A stretch of 64,000 nt of DNA. It comes from Mallotus nudiflorus. Its lineage: Eukaryota; Streptophyta; Magnoliopsida; Malpighiales; Euphorbiaceae. Shown piece by piece: positions 1 through 11,204 of the stretch. The DNA lies in assembly GCA_947683625.1 (NCBI GenBank), contig CANTUR010000037.1, forward strand, positions 3,062,501-3,126,500, written 5' to 3'. The position numbers were made by a program, and so were the translations under genes. Below the pieces are notes generated by a model. It did not search any database, was not told where the DNA came from, and worked only from the letters and a program-made list of their open reading frames with translations. How positions within the stretch are numbered: position 1 is the stretch's first letter; every line of letters starts with the position of its first letter.

Positions 1-477
1 ATTTAAAATATAAAAATTTTCAAATTTTAGGGCAAAAATATTAAAAAAAAAAATTAATTTTAATGATTGACAAATGAAAAATTGGTTGGAGTAATAGATA
101 TACTCATGAAAAAACTTTTTAAATCTTATTCAAAGCATCCCGTTTGTTTCTTTTTTCTTCCACCGAAGGTCTCTTGGATATTCTCAAAGTTCCCGGCAAC
201 CATTGGCCTTCCATGGCCAAGGGCGTCTTTTTCTATTTATTTTTCTTTCTTTCTTATTTTTCATTGTTTTTTTAGTGTTCTCGTTGTTTTCCTTTAATTG
301 TATTTTGCGAACATTTATTTTCTTTTGTTGTTCTCAACTAGATCATTCGTCGATTTCAATTGTTATTGCTTTCTTCCACCATCAATGGTGCTATAAAACT
401 TTCAATTTTAAAAACAGTTTTTTGATTTAAAGGAGAGTGAATGATTTTTAAGGGTGTTGTGTTTTCAAGTTTATGTG
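1..477. other. AT-rich flank, no gene seen
   Basis: Sequence to the left of the first copia element. Short open frames in it are rich in Phe and Ser and have no recognisable motif, so I treat them as chance. The last bases (478-482, TGTTG) are one copy of the copia target-site duplication. Confidence 0.6.
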
Positions 478-482
478 TGTTG

Positions 483-688
483 TGTTGAGGAAGTAAATAT
501 TTTTATTGTATATATTAGGAAGTAAATATTTGTATACAATTAGAAATAAAGTTCTATTCTATTTAAGATGTTATTCTATTTCTAATTAGGTTGTGATTAG
601 GATTCCTGTGGGTGTAACCCTTTTTTGAATATTATGAAAAAATATTTCCTTTGAATTTTCTCTCTTTTTCTTTGAATTTTATTCTTCA
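483..688 (+). repeat. 5' LTR of copia A
   Basis: 206 bp, TG...CA. It pairs with the 219-bp 3' LTR over its full length. The only length difference is a 13-bp segment present in the 3' copy (about 5113-5127, TGTATATATAAGG) and missing here near 610. That segment holds the only TATA-box-like sequence, so the promoter-carrying LTR is probably crippled. Confidence 0.93.
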
Positions 689-700
689 TGGTATCAAAGC
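689..700 (+). other. Primer-binding site of copia A
   Basis: TGGTATCAAAGC directly follows the LTR end. It differs by one base from the usual plant initiator-Met primer site (TGGTATCAGAGC). It would prime minus-strand DNA synthesis. Confidence 0.9.
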
Positions 701-779
701 ATACCCATTGAAATCGAATTTTTTATTGAATTCTTGCAAATCGTATTTTTTCTTTTGAATCATTTGAATCTTTAAAATC

Positions 780-3700
780 ATGACCACCGAAAACACATCC
801 ATCGTATCCCATGGAACACTCAATTTTATTCAAACCCTTCAAGATAATTCTTCCTTTCCCACAGGAATTATTCTTGATGATACGAACTATATTCTATGGT
901 GACAGATCATGGAGATGCGAATTGGAGCCAAAAATAAATCTGGTTTTTTTAATGGCATTATGCCAAAGCCACCAGCTTGAGATAAAGCGTTGGAAACTTG
1001 GCTCCTTGATAATAATCGAGTAAAAAATTGGTTGATTGACTCCATGAGTCCGACATTGATGCAGAGATTCATCCGTCTTCCAACAACAAAGGAGATATGG
1101 GATGCTGTCTCAAAAACATTCTATAATGGATCAGACGAAACTCAGTTATTTGAATTGAACCGAAAATCATTCACTACACGTCAGAATGGTAAGCCATTAC
1201 CTGTATACTATAATGAACTGATTGGAATATTTCAGGAAATTGATGCCCGGAAGTGTGCACAAGGGGAGGATGTCAATGGAGTAGTATCACTCTATAAACA
1301 TATTACCCGGCTTCGAACACATATTTTCCTAGCCGGGCTTGATTCTGAATTTAATAATGCTCAAAGTGAAATACTCCGAAAGGATCCACCTCTTGATCTC
1401 GAGTCTAGTTATGCATATGTCCGGCGGGATCACAACCAGCGACATATGATGGAATAGCCGAAGATACTGTTGGACAATTCTATACTTGTAGCAGCTCAGA
1501 CTTGTCCCCAATTCAAAGGAAAAATACCGAGTAAGCCCATCACATACACCTGTACTCATTATGGCGAAGTTGGACACTCCAAGGAACGGTGCTATGAAAT
1601 TGTGGGATATCTGGAATGGTGGGATTTCAATAAAAAGCCTCGTAAGAAGCTCGGTAAGGCTGTAATTCCTACTTCTACTAAACCAAGTGGTGATCTTGAT
1701 ACCACTTCAGGTATGACAAATCTTACTCGAAATAATACATGGATTATTGATACAGGTGCTACTGATCATATGACAAACTCCACCCACCATCTTACATCTA
1801 TCCGTCTATCAACCCAATAAGATATTCTAACTGCTAATGGAGGCATAGCACCAGTCACTCATGAGGTATCAGTATCTAACTCTGACTCTCTTAATTTAGA
1901 TAATGTTCTTGTTGTTCCATCTTTTTCTTGTAATATACTATCTGTTGACCAAATCACTTAAAGCTTGAATTGCACTGTCAAGTTTTGGCCTAATTATTGT
2001 GTATTTCAGGACATTGTAACTCACCGAATTCTTGGCTCTGGTGTTAAATGTGGAAAGTTGTACTATCTTGAGTTGCATGATGATTCAAAACGAAAGTCAA
2101 GTCAAGCTAATAGGGTTGGTAGAAGTTGCTCGAGTAAAGACCAAGTGATCTTGTGGCATCGTTATCTTGGGCATCTCTCTTTTTATTATCTTAGACAAAT
2201 AAAACCGAATTTATTTTTACATACTACAGACTCAGAATTTAAGTGTGATGTTTGTGAATTGGCAAAAGGCCACCAAATTTCTTATGTACCTAGTTATAAT
2301 AAAAATTCAATTCCATTTATGACCATTTATTCTGATGTATGGGGACCTGCTCGGATTCCTATGCCATTTGGCGCTCAATATTTTGTAACGTTTATTGATG
2401 AATGTACTCGGATGACCTGGGTATCACTACTTTCCAATAAAGGAGATGTGTGCTCTAAGTTTTAGGACCTATACAATATGGTGGCTACACAATACCAGAG
2501 TAAAATTCAAGTCTTGCAGTCTGACAATGGTGGGGAGTATGTTAACTCAATTCTCAATGATTTCTACCACAAGAAGGGCATTCGCCAATAAACATCTTGT
2601 GCTGACACTCCTTAACAGAATGGTATAGCCGAACGGAAGAACCGACAGTTATTGAAAGTTTTTCGAGCATCATTGTTTAATATGAATGTTCCTCGAGAAT
2701 ACTAGGGAGAAGTTGTTTGATCCGCTGCGTACCTTATAAACCAGACACCATCACGCATACTCAATTTTAAAACTCCTCTTCAGAAACTTCAGGAACTTGT
2801 CATATCTCCACCCTTTAATAATCTCGAACCCTAAGTTTTTGGATGCTTGACATATGTTCATCAAACACTCAGAAAATTAGACCCTCGAGCTATCCGGTGT
2901 ATCTTTATTGGCTATGCGGATTTACAAAAAGGATATCGGTGTTATGATCCGAATACAAAAAAGATATATGTCACTCGAGATGTTCGGTTTCATGAAAATT
3001 GTCTGTTCTTCTCACACTTCGAGTGCTCTCTTCAGGGGGAGAAAAATCCAAAATTCTTTGAGCTTGAAGATAGCATTTTGAGTGTTCCGAATCCGAGTAT
3101 CTCAAATATTTTAAGTGTTCCGAGCATCTCACCCGAACAGATGTTCTGAGTACGAGCATCTCACTCGGACAGATCATCGAAGAAAATCCGAGTAATCAAG
3201 ATAGTACATCTTCTCAACCTACACCAAAAGCTAAAGAAACTCCAGATGCGGTGCATAATGAGGTAAATTTGTCTCCTTTAATTTTAAATATTGAGCCTCG
3301 TTATCCTTCTAGGATCAATAGAGGGGTTCCGAAAAAACAATATGATTCGGACCTTTATACCAAAGCTAAATACCCTATTAACAACTTCATATCAACCAAC
3401 AGTTTGTCTAACTCACATGCACTTACTGTAAATCAATTATCTACTGTATCTATTCCAAGTAATGTGCAGGAAGCCTTAGATGATCCGGATTAGAAGAAAG
3501 CTATGAATGATGAAATGGAGGCATTGCAGAAGAATAGGACATGGGATCTTGTTCCTTTTTCGGAAGGAAAGAAAACGGTGGGGGTACATATGGATATTCA
3601 CTATCAGACTCAATCCTGATGGAAGCATAAATCTATATAAAGCTCAGTTGGTAGCAAAAGGGTATACTCAGAAGTATGGAATTGACTATGAAGATACATT

Positions 3701-4960
3701 TGCCCCAATAGCAAAAATGAACACCATCCGAGTCCTTATTTCCTTAGCTGCCAATCTGGACTGGCCGCTGCAACAATTTGATTTAAAGAATGCATTCTTG
3801 AATGGAACCATAGATGAAGAAGTATATATGGATCCACCACCCGGAACTAAATGTACTGACCGAGTATGAAAACTAAAGAGAGCATTGTATGGACTCAAGC
3901 AATCACCTCGCGCATGGTTTGGACGACTCTCAACCTTCATGAGGAAGCTTGGATATAAGCAAAGTGATGCTGATCACATACTATTCATTAAACAAAAGTT
4001 AGGTAAAGTCACCGCACTGATTGTATATGTTGATGATATGGTGGTCATTGGAAATGATCCGAGTGAGACAACAATCTTGCAAAGACAGTTAGCATCCGAG
4101 TTTGAACTTAAGGATTTGGGTAACTTGAAGTATTTTTTAGGAATTGAAGTTGCAAGATCGGCTCAAGGAATTTCTCTTTACCAATGAAAGTACATAATGG
4201 ACCTACTGACAGAGACGGGGATGCTTGATTATAAGCCAACCGAGACTCCTATTGAAGTCAACCATGACTTTCAGTCCTAGAAGATTAAGTTCCAACTGAT
4301 AGAGATTAGTATCAAAGGTTAGTGGGAAGGTTGATTTACCTATCTCATACTCGGCTAAACATTGCTTATGTAGTAAGTGTTGTGAGTCAATTCATGCATT
4401 CTCCGAGTAAAGAACATATGAATGCAATATACCGAATATTAAGATATCTAAAGTCTTCTTCGGGTAAAGGGTTATTCTTTAGGAGGAATAAGGATTATGA
4501 AATTACTGGCTATACTGATGTTGATTGGGCTGGAGATCGGACTGATCAAAAATTAACATCCGGGTACTTTACATTTACTGGAAATAATTTAGTCACTTGG
4601 AGAAGTAAAAAGCAGAAAGTTGTAGCAAGGCCAAGCGCTGAAGCTGAGTTTAGAGGAATGACTCATGCAGTATGTGAGTTGCTTTGGGTAAGATGAATTA
4701 TTCAACATCTGGGATTAAAACATCTGAAGCCTATGTTGTTACATTGTGATAACAAGGCAGCTATAGCAATTGCAAACAATTCGGTTTAACATGATCGAAC
4801 TAAGCATGTAGAAGTTGACAGATATTTCATAAAAGATCGTATGAATCAAGGGACAATTGATCTTCCATATGTTTCATCTCAAACTCAACTAGCTGACATC
4901 CTCACAAAGGCTGTATCCGAAAAAACATTCTACATTGCTTGGCAAGTTGGGAATGATTGA
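780..4960 (+). pseudogene. Degenerate copia A gag-pol polyprotein
   Basis: A single open frame is implied from the ATG at 780 to the stop at 4958-4960, now interrupted by many stops and by frame changes around 3150-3250, 3490-3507 and 4190-4322. In order: gag (780-1457); a zinc knuckle at 1551-1592 whose second Cys is Tyr; the protease motif DTGATDHM near 1745-1770; a gag-pre-integrase His-Cys domain (WHRYLGHL, then CDVC); the integrase core with SDVWGP, FIDECT and SDNGGEY; reverse transcriptase with FDLKNAFLNG and an intact YVDDM near 4027-4041; and RNase H with TDVDWAG and AEAEF. Known family roles are capsid, processing, integration and cDNA synthesis. It is clearly non-functional. Confidence 0.93.
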
Positions 4961-4974
4961 CATACATTCACCAA

Positions 4975-4986
4975 CTTGAGGGGGAG
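4975..4986 (+). other. Polypurine tract of copia A
   Basis: TTGAGGGGGAG immediately precedes the 3' LTR. This is the expected plus-strand priming site of an LTR retrotransposon. Confidence 0.88.
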
Positions 4987-5205
4987 TGTTGAGGAAGTAA
5001 ATATTTTTATTATATATATTAGGAAGTAAATATTTGTATACAATTAGGAATAAAGTTATTTTCTATTTATGATGTTATTCAATTCCTAATTAGGTTGTGA
5101 TTAGGATTCCTGTGTGTATATATAAGGGGTGTAACCCTTCTTTAAATATCATGGAAAAATATTTCCCTTGAATTTTCTCTCTTTTTCTTTGAATTTTATT
5201 CTTCA
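4987..5205 (+). repeat. 3' LTR of copia A
   Basis: 219 bp, TG...CA, followed by target duplication TGTTG at 5206-5210. It retains a TATA-like TATATATAAG at about 5117-5126 that the 5' LTR has lost. Confidence 0.93.
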
Positions 5206-5210
5206 TGTTG

Positions 5211-5582
5211 TGCTTGATGGAGTTTTAAGTTTGATATGATAATGACTTGAGGGAATTCTATTGACTTTGTCCTAAGTAGAGTTTCTCTATACTTCCCTCT
5301 TTTTTTACTATCTTCTTTGATTTAGGGTTATTATCTTTTCAAAATTAAATTGACCCATAATCAAATATGAAGAATGGTTCTCTTAAAAAATAAAATAAAA
5401 TCTGAAGAATGGTTCAAGATAGCATCTAGTTAATTTGCTAGAAGGAGTTTCAATCTTGTTGATTTCCTTGTGAATTGGTGGCAATTGAATTTTGCAAACA
5501 AATGAGCTTATCGGTGATGCTTGGAATTCTAAGAGCCTCTTCTATTGTTTTAGGGCTAAAAGTTTTATTGTTTGACACTTTG
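5211..5582. other. AT-rich spacer, no gene seen
   Basis: The original insertion locus of copia A continues here. No coding signal, RNA gene or terminal repeat was recognised before the hAT-like element. Confidence 0.5.
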
Positions 5583-5590
5583 ACTTTGAA

Positions 5591-6572
5591 TTAGGGGTGT
5601 TAAAATGGGTCACGACATGCGAACACAATTCATTTAACATGCAAAATTAATGGGTTAGGGTTGGGGTTAAACAAGTTAGTGTCAGACATGGGTCGACCCA
5701 TTTATGACACGGTTTAAATCAGGTCATGTCGCGGGTTGACACGTGAACCCATTATAACCCATTATAACACGTGACACGTATCAATCCGACATGACCATTT
5801 TACAACCCATGTAATATACTATAATTTTCTTTGTATTGTAATCAATGATGGCTCCTCCTCTTTTAAAAAAGTCTAAGTTATACTTTATCTTTTTTTTTTT
5901 GGTCGAAAAGTTATTCTCTGTCTATGTTCAAAAAAGAAATTAAAAAATTATTCTTATGTCCATTCAAACCAAAAAAAAAAAAAAAAAAAGCTCTCATCAC
6001 TCAGTTCAACTCCTTGTTTTATTTTTCGATGAAATTGGTAAACTGCTTTTTTTTTTTTCTTATATTGTTTCTTGGCATAGAGAAGCTATAAGGAGCTTAT
6101 TATTAATTTTATTGATTCAATTTAATTTAGGTTAGGTTTAGATTTGATGAGTAATAATTTGGATTTTATGTAGGCATCCATTTGATTCATCAAAATGGGG
6201 TCATGTTTGTCAATTTCAATTTAATTCTTGTGATTTTTACTGGATTTTATGGAAATTGTATGTATTATGCAAGTTGCTAAACTATGATTATTATTGTAGG
6301 TTTTTTTTTTTTTGTGAAAAATGATATTTTTATAAGTAATAAATATTATACAAGTTAAATGGATCGTGTCAATTTTTTTGATCCACACAACCCATTTAAA
6401 TAAATGGATTATACATATCATATTTGTGAAACCCACTTAATTTCTATATTGTATTAGGGTTGAATTATATGATACAATTATTAAATAAATTATGTTCATG
6501 TTAACCTTAATTTTGTCATCAAAATGGATTAACCCGATATGAACACAACCCATTAACACGTTTTGACATCAT
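5591..6572. mobile_element. Non-autonomous hAT-like element (982 bp)
   Basis: Flanked by identical 8-bp direct repeats ACTTTGAA at 5583-5590 and 6573-6580, the duplication length typical of hAT transposons. The left end (TTAGGGGTGTTAAAATGGG) and the reverse complement of the right end (ATGATGTCAAAACG...) are imperfect inverted repeats. Subterminal copies of words such as AACCCATTATAAC and TTAATGGGTT occur near both ends, as in other hAT MITEs. There is no transposase frame, so it would need a transposase in trans. Confidence 0.75.
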
Positions 6573-7118
6573 ACTTTGAACATTCTTTATATTTAATGGG
6601 GCTATTAGACATTCTTCCTTTGTACTGGTATTTTGAATCTTTGCTTGAAATGCAATTTATTTAGTTGGCACGAAAAAAAAAAGTTCAATTTGATCTCATT
6701 CATTACCCCAAATTTAAATTTACTTTTCAAGTTCGGTTTATAAAATGATAGTCAAACTCATACCTATTAATACTTATCTCATGTAAATTAAGTCATTTAT
6801 AAAATCATATAAAACTCAAAAAAATTATTAAAATTTTTTAAATTGTATAAATTAAATAGCTAAATAAAAAAAAACGTCTTAAAAAATATTATACATTCAA
6901 AATTTTTGCTTTCCTAATGAACTATTTAAATGCTATTCTATTAAAGGAATCGAACCACTATTGAATGGCTGAGAACTCATTAAAAAAGATTATGTAATAA
7001 ATGAGTAATATTCAAGCTGGCTAATATTAAATATTTGACTTATTAGATTTGTGAGCCACAAATAATATAATAATATATTCAATTTTGATTTCAACTTAAT
7101 TAAAAATGAATAATTATG

Positions 7119-7167
7119 TAAGCTAGCCAAGTTCAACTCCATTGGCAAGTCGAACTTGGCTAGCTTA
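7119..7167. repeat. Perfect 16-bp inverted repeat with 17-nt loop
   Basis: TAAGCTAGCCAAGTTC at 7119-7134 is matched exactly by its reverse complement at 7152-7167. It is GC-richer than its surroundings. It could be the core of an old MITE or a cruciform/hairpin RNA source; no surrounding target duplication was found. Confidence 0.7.
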
Positions 7168-8597
7168 AATAATTGTTTTCCTATTTATTTGATATTATTT
7201 ATAGTAATACGTCAATATGATTAAAGATATAAAACAAAGTTGGGGAATAATTTAAGACAACATCCATTTTAAAGGGTTAACAATTTTGGACCGTCAATAG
7301 CGGACATGTCCTGGGTCCATCAATAAAAATTGATTGTCAATTTGCTCCATTTCTATTTCCTCCAAAGTCATCCCATGTGTCATTGAAAAATAAATAAATA
7401 AATTATCATATATCACTAAAAAAGATTAATATATTTTTCTGAAAAGTAAAAAAGAGAGACCCCATACATGTTTAATTGTCACCATCATAAAAGAAAAGGA
7501 GATTAATAAATTTATACCCTAATTACATGTTTTGTCACCATCACAAAGGCTTAATTTCCACTTCTGTGAGCAAATTATGCTCCATCTTAATCACATTTTT
7601 TTTAGTTTTTTAAAGGATAAGTACAATTTTGCAATGGTTTCGTCTTATAGTAAAATTAGTTTTGTAGTATGGTATATTTCATATTTTTTACACTTAATAC
7701 CATTTTAAATAATATTATTCAAAATATTTACTCTAATATTTAAATAATATGAATTTCCAATAGTAAAATTATATATTGAGTAATATTGCATTTAACAAAC
7801 TATAATGAACTCATAATAAATTAAATTTACATGTATTTTTAATTTTATTAAAAATAAAAATAATTTTTAAATAAATTTATAATATTTCTCATAAATTGAT
7901 AGGTACTTAAATAACAGAAATATTAAATACAACTATTTAAATGTCGCAGAAAAACTACAAGACTAAATTATACTTATTCCTTTTTAAATCCATAATCATT
8001 ACTACAACTAAGGTTCTATATAGGCGAATTATTCCACACAATATGTTCCATAACTTCTAGATAAGTTTTTCCATGATGAGGATTTAGCATTCCAAAAAAT
8101 TATGGTCTTCAAGAATTTTTTAACCTTCCACATCCTACAGTTGTTTTGGTCGCTATTTATGTATAGAATTTTGCATTCTAAAAAAAATTCTTTTCAATCT
8201 TTTAATTTAATTCAAAGCCTTAGATTTATGAATTTCTTTTACTTATATATATATATATATATAATCTTTTTAACTGAAGAAAATAAAAAATAAAGATAAA
8301 ACCTTTAATTTATTAATGTCTTAAAGGGAGTTAGTGAGGGAAAAATAAAATAGTCACTCCTCTCTAGAAAATTTTTGAGGTACATAGTTCAAAAGATGTC
8401 CAAATTGATTTATGGAATTTATTTTTACTTGATTTAAAAAAAATAATAAAAATTATTTTTTCTGGATATATAGCCCCATAAGTGCCTAAATTATATAAAA
8501 ACAATAATTATTAAAAGTGAGATTCCCATTTACGAAAAATTAATGTTTAAAAAGGCAAAAATATAAAGTGCTACTATATAAATAAAAACCAAAATGG

Positions 8598-8625
<28 letters not shown>
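8598..8625. repeat. (TA)n microsatellite
   Basis: About 14 uninterrupted TA units. Confidence 0.95.
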
Positions 8626-8628
<3 letters not shown>

Positions 8629-8736
8629 AAGATAGAAAGAGTGAATTAATCAATAAAAGTTAAAAAGTTTTGTGGGGAAAGCATTGTGATAATGTTCTAG
8701 AAGATAGTGATACAATATGGTAGAATAATATTTTCC

Positions 8737-8966
8737 GGGTGTATTATATTTTATCTTGTGTGGTTTGTAGTATTACACTATTTTATTTTTTATATTTAAA
8801 AAAATATTTATTTATTTTTTATATTTATTTTTTAGCACGGATTATTCTTTTTATAGGAATAAAATAGTATAAAAAATAAATATTAAAAATAAATAAATAT
8901 TTTTTTAAATATTAATAATAAAGTAATATAATACTACAAAACACATAGACAAAATATAACTTACCT
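8737..8966. mobile_element. Fold-back MITE, copy 1 (230 bp)
   Basis: Two arms of about 105 bp (8737-8845 and 8860-8966) are near-complete reverse complements, starting GGGTGTATTATATTTT on the left and AGGTAAGTTATATTTTG on the right (reverse complement). Candidate 9-bp target duplications flank it, ATATTTTCC (8728-8736) and ATATTTTTC (8967-8975), one mismatch. A 9-bp duplication suggests a Mutator-like origin. No coding capacity. Confidence 0.72.
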
Positions 8967-9057
8967 ATATTTTTCTCCCAGCCTGTGGCGACCTTTTAAT
9001 CTTGAATTCATTTCTATTTGTCTTCTTGCAAGATAGTCGTTCCCATGGTTTTTTTTT

Positions 9058-9289
9058 AAATTATATTTTTTTTATATTTTATTTCATTACATTACTTTAT
9101 TATTAATATTTTAAAAAATATTTATTTATTTATTTATAATATTTATTTTTTTATGTACTACTTTATTTCTATAGAAAGATTAATAAATGCTTAAAAAAAA
9201 CAAATGTTATGAATAAATAGATATTTTTTTAAAATATTAGAGATAAAGTACTGTAATGTGATAAAATATTAAGAAGAAAATGTAATTTA
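9058..9289. mobile_element. Fold-back MITE, copy 2, same family as 8737-8966
   Basis: Again a long imperfect palindrome of about 230 bp. Each arm contains the same word order as copy 1 (ATTACATTACTTTATT, then TTTTAAAAAATATTTATT, then TACTACTTTATTTCTATAG). The loop region (CTATAGAAAG) also resembles copy 1. Edges are approximate and no clean target duplication was identified. Confidence 0.6.
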
Positions 9290-9382
9290 TCTTCTTTTTT
9301 TAACCAAATAACTTTCATTAACCAATGAACAAGTAGCATAACAAACATCCAGCCAATAAGGAAGTCATTAAATTTACTTCTA

Positions 9383-9472
9383 TTTTTTTTTTTTTTTTTT
9401 TTTTTTGACATAGGGGAGGGGGATTCAAACCTCTTTAGGTGCCAACTCTGTGAGACCATACCTCCCTAAGCA
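9383..9472 (-). mobile_element. tRNA-derived SINE, minus strand
   Basis: Read on the minus strand it starts with an A-box-like GCTTAGGGAGG, carries a B-box-like AGGTTTGAATCCC near 9420-9435, and ends in a poly-A tail (24 T on the plus strand, 9383-9406). This is the layout of plant SINEs transcribed by RNA polymerase III. No confident target duplication was found. Confidence 0.55.
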
Positions 9473-9731
9473 AACTAAATGTATAAGTTAAATATTATGA
9501 TTATCCTATGGAAAGCAGAAAACAAAATGAATATAGTTTTTTTTTCTTAATTACTCAGTCTAATAAATACACACCCCCTTCAACTTAATACTTTTCATTA
9601 ATTAATTCTTTTAATTTATAAATTAATTGTTTATATTTATTAAAAATAAAATTTATCAATAAATTTTTTAGAATTCAATATATATATATATATTATAAAC
9701 TAAAATGAAATTACATATATAAATCAATTGT

Positions 9732-9832
9732 TTTTTTTTTTTGACTTGAGAAGAGGGAGCTAGTGAGGTTCGAACCTCCACGGGTGGCATCCTAAAGGAG
9801 ATGCCTTCCCACCCAAGCCTCTCAACCTAGGC
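9732..9832 (-). mobile_element. tRNA-derived SINE with 13-bp target duplication
   Basis: On the minus strand the element has an A-box-like AGGCTTGGGTGGG, a B box GGTTCGAACCTC (plus strand near 9757-9770) and a 3' poly-A tail (plus-strand T run after 9730). It is flanked by the exact direct repeat ATAAATCAATTGT at 9719-9731 and 9833-9845. A target duplication of this length is typical of LINE-mediated retroposition. The left copy shares its last T with the poly-T run, so the border may shift by a base or two. Confidence 0.8.
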
Positions 9833-10026
9833 ATAAATCAATTGTATTAATACTAAAAAAGAGTACTAATTTATTGGATAAATTTTATGGTATGAACAGA
9901 AACCGAATTCTATTTTTTACTGCCTATTTTAATTTTATAGTAAAATATTTTACCATTTGTTTTAGAAAGTGTGTGGAGATGAAACCAAATATATATATAT
10001 ATATAATCTAAAACATAAATACACAT

Positions 10027-10362
10027 AGAATGTAGTGTCACCACATATCATATAATAAAATTATGATAATTTTGTTGGACGTCAAATGGTATATATACTA
10101 TACACACATTTTAAATTAATGATGTGAGACCTAAGATTAGAGATGGAATGCCACGGAAAGTTTTATATATATTTACATCACACATTTTTTTTTTATTTTT
10201 TTAAAAATTTAATAACTTAAAACATATATATAATATAATAACATCACATGCTATGTAACAAAATCATTACAATTTTATTAGATGTGGAGTAATATATATG
10301 TTACACATATACATTCTAATTAACTATGTATTCTAAATTAACGATGTAGGTGTCTTCCATTC
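10027..10362. repeat. Two diverged copies of a ~110-bp unit
   Basis: The segments at about 10027-10130 and 10240-10355 share the same succession of words: CACATAGAATGTA / CACATGCTATGTA, AAAATTATGATAATTTTGTTGGA / AAAATCATTACAATTTTATTAGA, and AATTAATGATGTGAG / AATTAACGATGTAGG. They lie in direct orientation. They may be old LTR or MITE ends; no family is recognised. Confidence 0.45.
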
Positions 10363-11196
10363 GTCTTTACAGGTCCTCTTGTCGTTTGGGCTTTTCCAAC
10401 ACTCCACTTGTCCACTTTCACTTTGTCTAAAGTCTAAAACCATAACCTTACATACATCTCATGATGCCTTCTTTGCCAATGAAGCCACCATCAATGCTTT
10501 GCAGATCCTCCCCATAGCAATTAGACTTCAATTAGCGACAAGCTACCAAACTCAACAATCATATCCCAGGAAAAGACTATTCATTCACCATCCAACACGC
10601 AACCAACTTGTTTCTTTCTTCTTTTTGTTTTTTTTTTTTCAATTGAAAATTAAATAGTTTTGAAAAGTATATTTTCAAGTTAATTAGACATTAAATATTA
10701 AAAAAAAATTACGTAAGTATTCTTTGGCCATGCATTTAATAATTAATTAGAAATCTTTAAATTAAATTTTAGTACTTCATACATTTTGACGAGTATATTT
10801 TTTAATCTTAAAGCAAATATTTATATTTCATATGACCTACACAATCTATAAATTTTTAAAAATTTAAAATTTTCTGTTATTTTTATTTATTTTCATATGT
10901 TTTTAGTGAAGTAAGGTTTATTTTTCAAAATTAAAATTTAAAATATAACCATAACAAATTTTTAAAAATAAAAAATTAAAGCCAAACAATTTAACAGTCT
11001 GATAACTCCATTTGGAAATTTTATCATTTTTTCCTGTGAAAAGCTAAAATTATAATTTTTTTTAAATATTAGTATTTAGAATCCATTAAATTTTCACTAA
11101 TTTTTCAATTTAACAAAATCACCATAATAGAAAATTTTTTTAATAACTATTTAACAATATGGTATTTGCTAAAACTCAAACCAAAACATTTGTTGG
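10363..11196. other. Intergenic stretch, no supported gene
   Basis: The segment 10379-10657 is less AT-rich than its surroundings and holds an open frame of 92 codons with no recognisable domain and a Phe-rich end produced by a poly-T run. I do not call it a gene. The remainder to 11196 is AT-rich and featureless. Confidence 0.45.
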
Positions 11197-11204
11197 ATAG
11201 AAAT

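Larger units (their letters stand above)
483..5205 (+). mobile_element. Complete Ty1/copia LTR retrotransposon (copia A), inactive
   Basis: The element is bounded by two LTRs (483-688 and 4987-5205) that start TGTTGAGG and end TTCA. It is flanked by a perfect 5-bp target-site duplication, TGTTG, at 478-482 and 5206-5210. A primer-binding site complementary to initiator tRNA-Met follows the 5' LTR, and a polypurine tract precedes the 3' LTR. The internal region reads gag, protease, integrase, reverse transcriptase, RNase H, which is the copia order. The polyprotein has many stops and at least two frame changes, so the copy cannot move on its own. By hand the LTRs differ at about 12 substitutions plus one 13-bp indel. 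Confidence 0.95.
6581..8727. other. AT-rich intergenic DNA with one strong hairpin and a (TA)n tract
   Basis: No coding frame was supported in this 2.1-kb stretch. It contains a perfect 16-bp hairpin (7119-7167) and a (TA)n microsatellite (8598-8625). The rest is A/T-rich with short poly-A and poly-T runs. Confidence 0.5.

Noticed and set aside
10379..10657. 92-codon frame in a slightly GC-richer patch
   Set aside because: No recognisable domain, ends in a poly-T run, no promoter seen.
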